From Phycisphaeraceae bacterium (GTDB taxonomy: Bacteria > Planctomycetota > Phycisphaerae > Phycisphaerales > Phycisphaeraceae): DNA of 6,744 nt. Position 1 is the first letter of the stretch. Each line of letters begins with the position of its first letter. The notes under the pieces are model-generated. The model worked only from the letters and a program-made list of their open reading frames with translations. It had not been told where the DNA came from and made no database searches. This document shows positions 4,780-6,744 of this stretch, one piece after another. The stretch lies in the NCBI GenBank assembly GCA_029260695.1, contig JAJDCT010000158.1, positions 1-6,744 on the forward strand, read 5' to 3'. Position numbers and translations under genes: made by a program.

Positions 4780-6744
4780 TTACGCGGGTGCGGCGGTGGC
4801 TTGACCAAGCGAGGCTTCGTCTGAGGTAGAGGCCTGTGCCTGGGTCGTGGCTTCCAGCGCCTGGTGTTCCTGCTGCTCGATATCCTCGCCGGCACGGACC
4901 AGCCTCGCGGAATTGAACACCACGATCAGTGAACTGACCACATGCAGGAACGCCGCCACGACGGGCGGAACCTTCCCCGCTCCGGCAAAGATCAGGAACA
5001 GGAGGATGAACCCCCCGCCGATTACCATGTTCTGCTTGATCACCCGGCTGGTCTGGCGTGACAGCCGGATCAGGAACGGGATGCGGTTGAGGTTGTTGTT
5101 CATCAGTGCGATGCTGGCGGACTGGATCGCGACATCGGAACCCGCGGCACCCATTGCGATCGAGATGTCGCCTGCCTTGAGTGCGGGCGCGTCGTTCACG
5201 CCGTCACCGATCACCGCAACACGGTGGCCCTTGGACTTAAGGTCGTGGACCATGTCAAGCTTCTGGTGCGGCAAGACCTCGGCCCGGTACTCAGTATGCA
5301 TCTGCGCGGCGATCCGCTTGGCGACCGATTCGCGGTCACCCGTAACAATAATCAAACGCTTAAGCCCCATCTCACGGAGGCTGTCGATCGCGCCGGCGGC
5401 CTGCGGGCGGGTGTTGTCCGCCATACCCAACCAACCCAGCAGCTGGCCGTTACGCACGACAAATAGCGTTGAGAGCCCCTCGGCCTCCGGGTCCGCCATC
5501 GCCTGTTCGACCAGGTATTTCACATGCCCGTCCTGCTCTTCCTGAGTGATCCAGTTGCCTCGGCCGACCAGGATCGTCTGCCCGTCGACCTGGGCACGCA
5601 CGCCTTTGCCCGCCTCTTCGTGAAACTCGGTGGGCTCCGGCAGGTGCAGCCGGGCCTTACGGGCGACCTCGAACACAGCCCGTGCAACCGGGTGTCTTGA
5701 CCTCTGCTCCGCCGACGCCGCCGCGACCAGCAGGTCCGCACCCTCGACACCCTCAGCAGGTGCCAAACGGGTCACTTCCAGTTGCCCGGTCGTCAGGGTT
5801 CCGGTCTTATCAAACACCATCGCGGTGAGGTTGCGGGCCCCTTCCAGGACCTCAACATTCTTAACCAGCACACCCAACCGGGCCGCCGCCGAAAGCCCCG
5901 CGACCATTGCCGTCGGCGTTGCCAGGATCAGCGGGCAGGGACAGGCCACCACCAGCATCGAGATCGCCGCCACCGCCGCCGCTTCCGGGTTGGTCTGAGA
6001 GGTATAAAACCAAACGATAAATACCAGCATCACCACCGTTGGCGTGTACCACCCCGCGTAATGATCAATCATCCGCATCAGCGGGATCTTGGTCCGCTCG
6101 GCCTCTAGAATCATGTCCTTGACGCGACCTAAAGTCGTGTCTTCACCTGCTTTAGTGACTTTAATGTCCATCGACCCGGTGAGGTTGATCGTCCCGCCGA
6201 AGACATCGTCGCCCTCGACTTTGTCTGCGGGGATCGATTCGCCGGTGATGTTGGCCTGGTTGACTGTGGAATTGCCGGAGACGACCAGCCCGTCGCCGGG
6301 GATGTTGTCGCCGGGCCGGACCCGGACGATGTCGCCGGGGATCAGATCACGGGCCTCGACCTCGGTTTCCTGGCCATTCTCGAGCTTATGGGCCTTGGTC
6401 GGCGTGATCCGGACCAGCGCCTCGATGTCACGCTGAGCCCCCAAAGCCGTGCGGTTTTCGATCAGCACCGACAGGATCATGAAGAAGGCGATAAACCCCG
6501 CCTCGATGTACCAGCCCTTCGCAAACGCCGCCAGCACCGCCAGAGCGACCAGCTCGTTCATGTGCATGTGCCCTTGCCACAAGTCTTTAAGAGCGACCCA
6601 GACCAACGGCGTCCCCAGCAGGATCGTGGCCAGCCCCGCCAGCAGCTTCGACGGGTCTTCGCTGTCAAAGGTCAGTTTGGCGATCAAGGCACAGATCAAC
6701 AGCGTGCCCCCCAGCAGCGTCGCCTTGATCTCCAGCCCGACCCG
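4780..6744 (-). CDS. Heavy-metal translocating P1B-type ATPase (5' end outside window)
   Basis: 654 residues are visible. The frame stays open to the right edge, so the true start and any N-terminal metal-binding domain lie outside; a TTG at 6697-6699 is not a credible start. Numbering from the first visible codon: four membrane segments precede the actuator domain (TGES 167-170). The metal-channel helix has CPC at 268-270, the phosphorylation site is DKTGT (Asp 312), the P1B-specific SRHP has its HP at 351-352, TGD is at 468-470 and GDGVNDAP at 513-520. The last two helices lie at about 565-590 and 593-615, with a Gln/Ala/Glu-rich tail after them. All catalytic motifs are intact, so it should export a metal cation across the inner membrane. 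Metal choice is unclear. CPC is followed by Pro instead of the usual Ala. The penultimate helix lacks the Lys of Zn/Cd pumps and the Tyr-Asn of Cu pumps. The last helix has His 601 with Ser-Ser 604-605, where Cu pumps have Met and Zn/Cd pumps have Asp. It converges on the permease gene. Confidence 0.93.
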   Translation of the reverse strand, partial: RVGLEIKATLLGGTLLICALIAKLTFDSEDPSKLLAGLATILLGTPLVWVALKDLWQGHMHMNELVALAVLAAFAKGWYIEAGFIAFFMILSVLIENRTALGAQRDIEALVRITPTKAHKLENGQETEVEARDLIPGDIVRVRPGDNIPGDGLVVSGNSTVNQANITGESIPADKVEGDDVFGGTINLTGSMDIKVTKAGEDTTLGRVKDMILEAERTKIPLMRMIDHYAGWYTPTVVMLVFIVWFYTSQTNPEAAAVAAISMLVVACPCPLILATPTAMVAGLSAAARLGVLVKNVEVLEGARNLTAMVFDKTGTLTTGQLEVTRLAPAEGVEGADLLVAAASAEQRSRHPVARAVFEVARKARLHLPEPTEFHEEAGKGVRAQVDGQTILVGRGNWITQEEQDGHVKYLVEQAMADPEAEGLSTLFVVRNGQLLGWLGMADNTRPQAAGAIDSLREMGLKRLIIVTGDRESVAKRIAAQMHTEYRAEVLPHQKLDMVHDLKSKGHRVAVIGDGVNDAPALKAGDISIAMGAAGSDVAIQSASIALMNNNLNRIPFLIRLSRQTSRVIKQNMVIGGGFILLFLIFAGAGKVPPVVAAFLHVVSSLIVVFNSARLVRAGEDIEQQEHQALEATTQAQASTSDEASLGQATAAPA

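Noticed and set aside
4847..5545. Open frame of 232 codons on the plus strand across the ATPase
   Set aside because: The minus strand carries intact P-type ATPase motifs throughout this span. The plus-strand product is Ser/Arg/Thr-rich and unrecognisable.

Overview
The window is GC-rich DNA carrying five protein genes, two of them cut by the window edges. No tRNA, rRNA, CRISPR array or insertion sequence is visible. The organism is probably a Gram-negative-type bacterium. The pairing of HflK/HflC-like membrane proteins with a long polytopic HflK variant, a metal P-type ATPase and a lone ABC-2 permease recalls the Planctomycetota, perhaps the Phycisphaerae. That placement is recollection of family style, not a search result.

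Layout on the minus strand, read from high to low coordinates: the C-terminal part of a P1B-type heavy-metal ATPase enters from the right edge and ends at 4780. After an intervening plus-strand gene, a 713-residue HflK-like protein (3390 to 1249) is followed, about 100 bases on, by a 316-residue HflC-like protein (1149 to 199). The His/Asp-rich start of a further protein (110 to beyond base 1) follows after 88 bases. The last three genes look like one co-directional transcription unit. On the plus strand one ABC-2-type permease (3569-4636) runs divergently from the HflK-like gene and convergently with the ATPase.

HflK and HflC family proteins form large membrane-anchored SPFH assemblies that in E. 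coli surround the FtsH protease. The unit here probably builds such an assembly in the inner membrane, with a version of HflK that carries six extra membrane segments. A metal-exporting ATPase in the same neighbourhood and a metal-ligand-rich N-terminus on the third gene suggest, by inference only, a link between metal handling and membrane-protein quality control. The main points for follow-up are the polytopic HflK variant, the non-standard metal-site residues of the ATPase (CPC followed by Pro, and His-x-x-Ser-Ser in the last membrane helix), and the identity of the His-rich protein that leaves the window.
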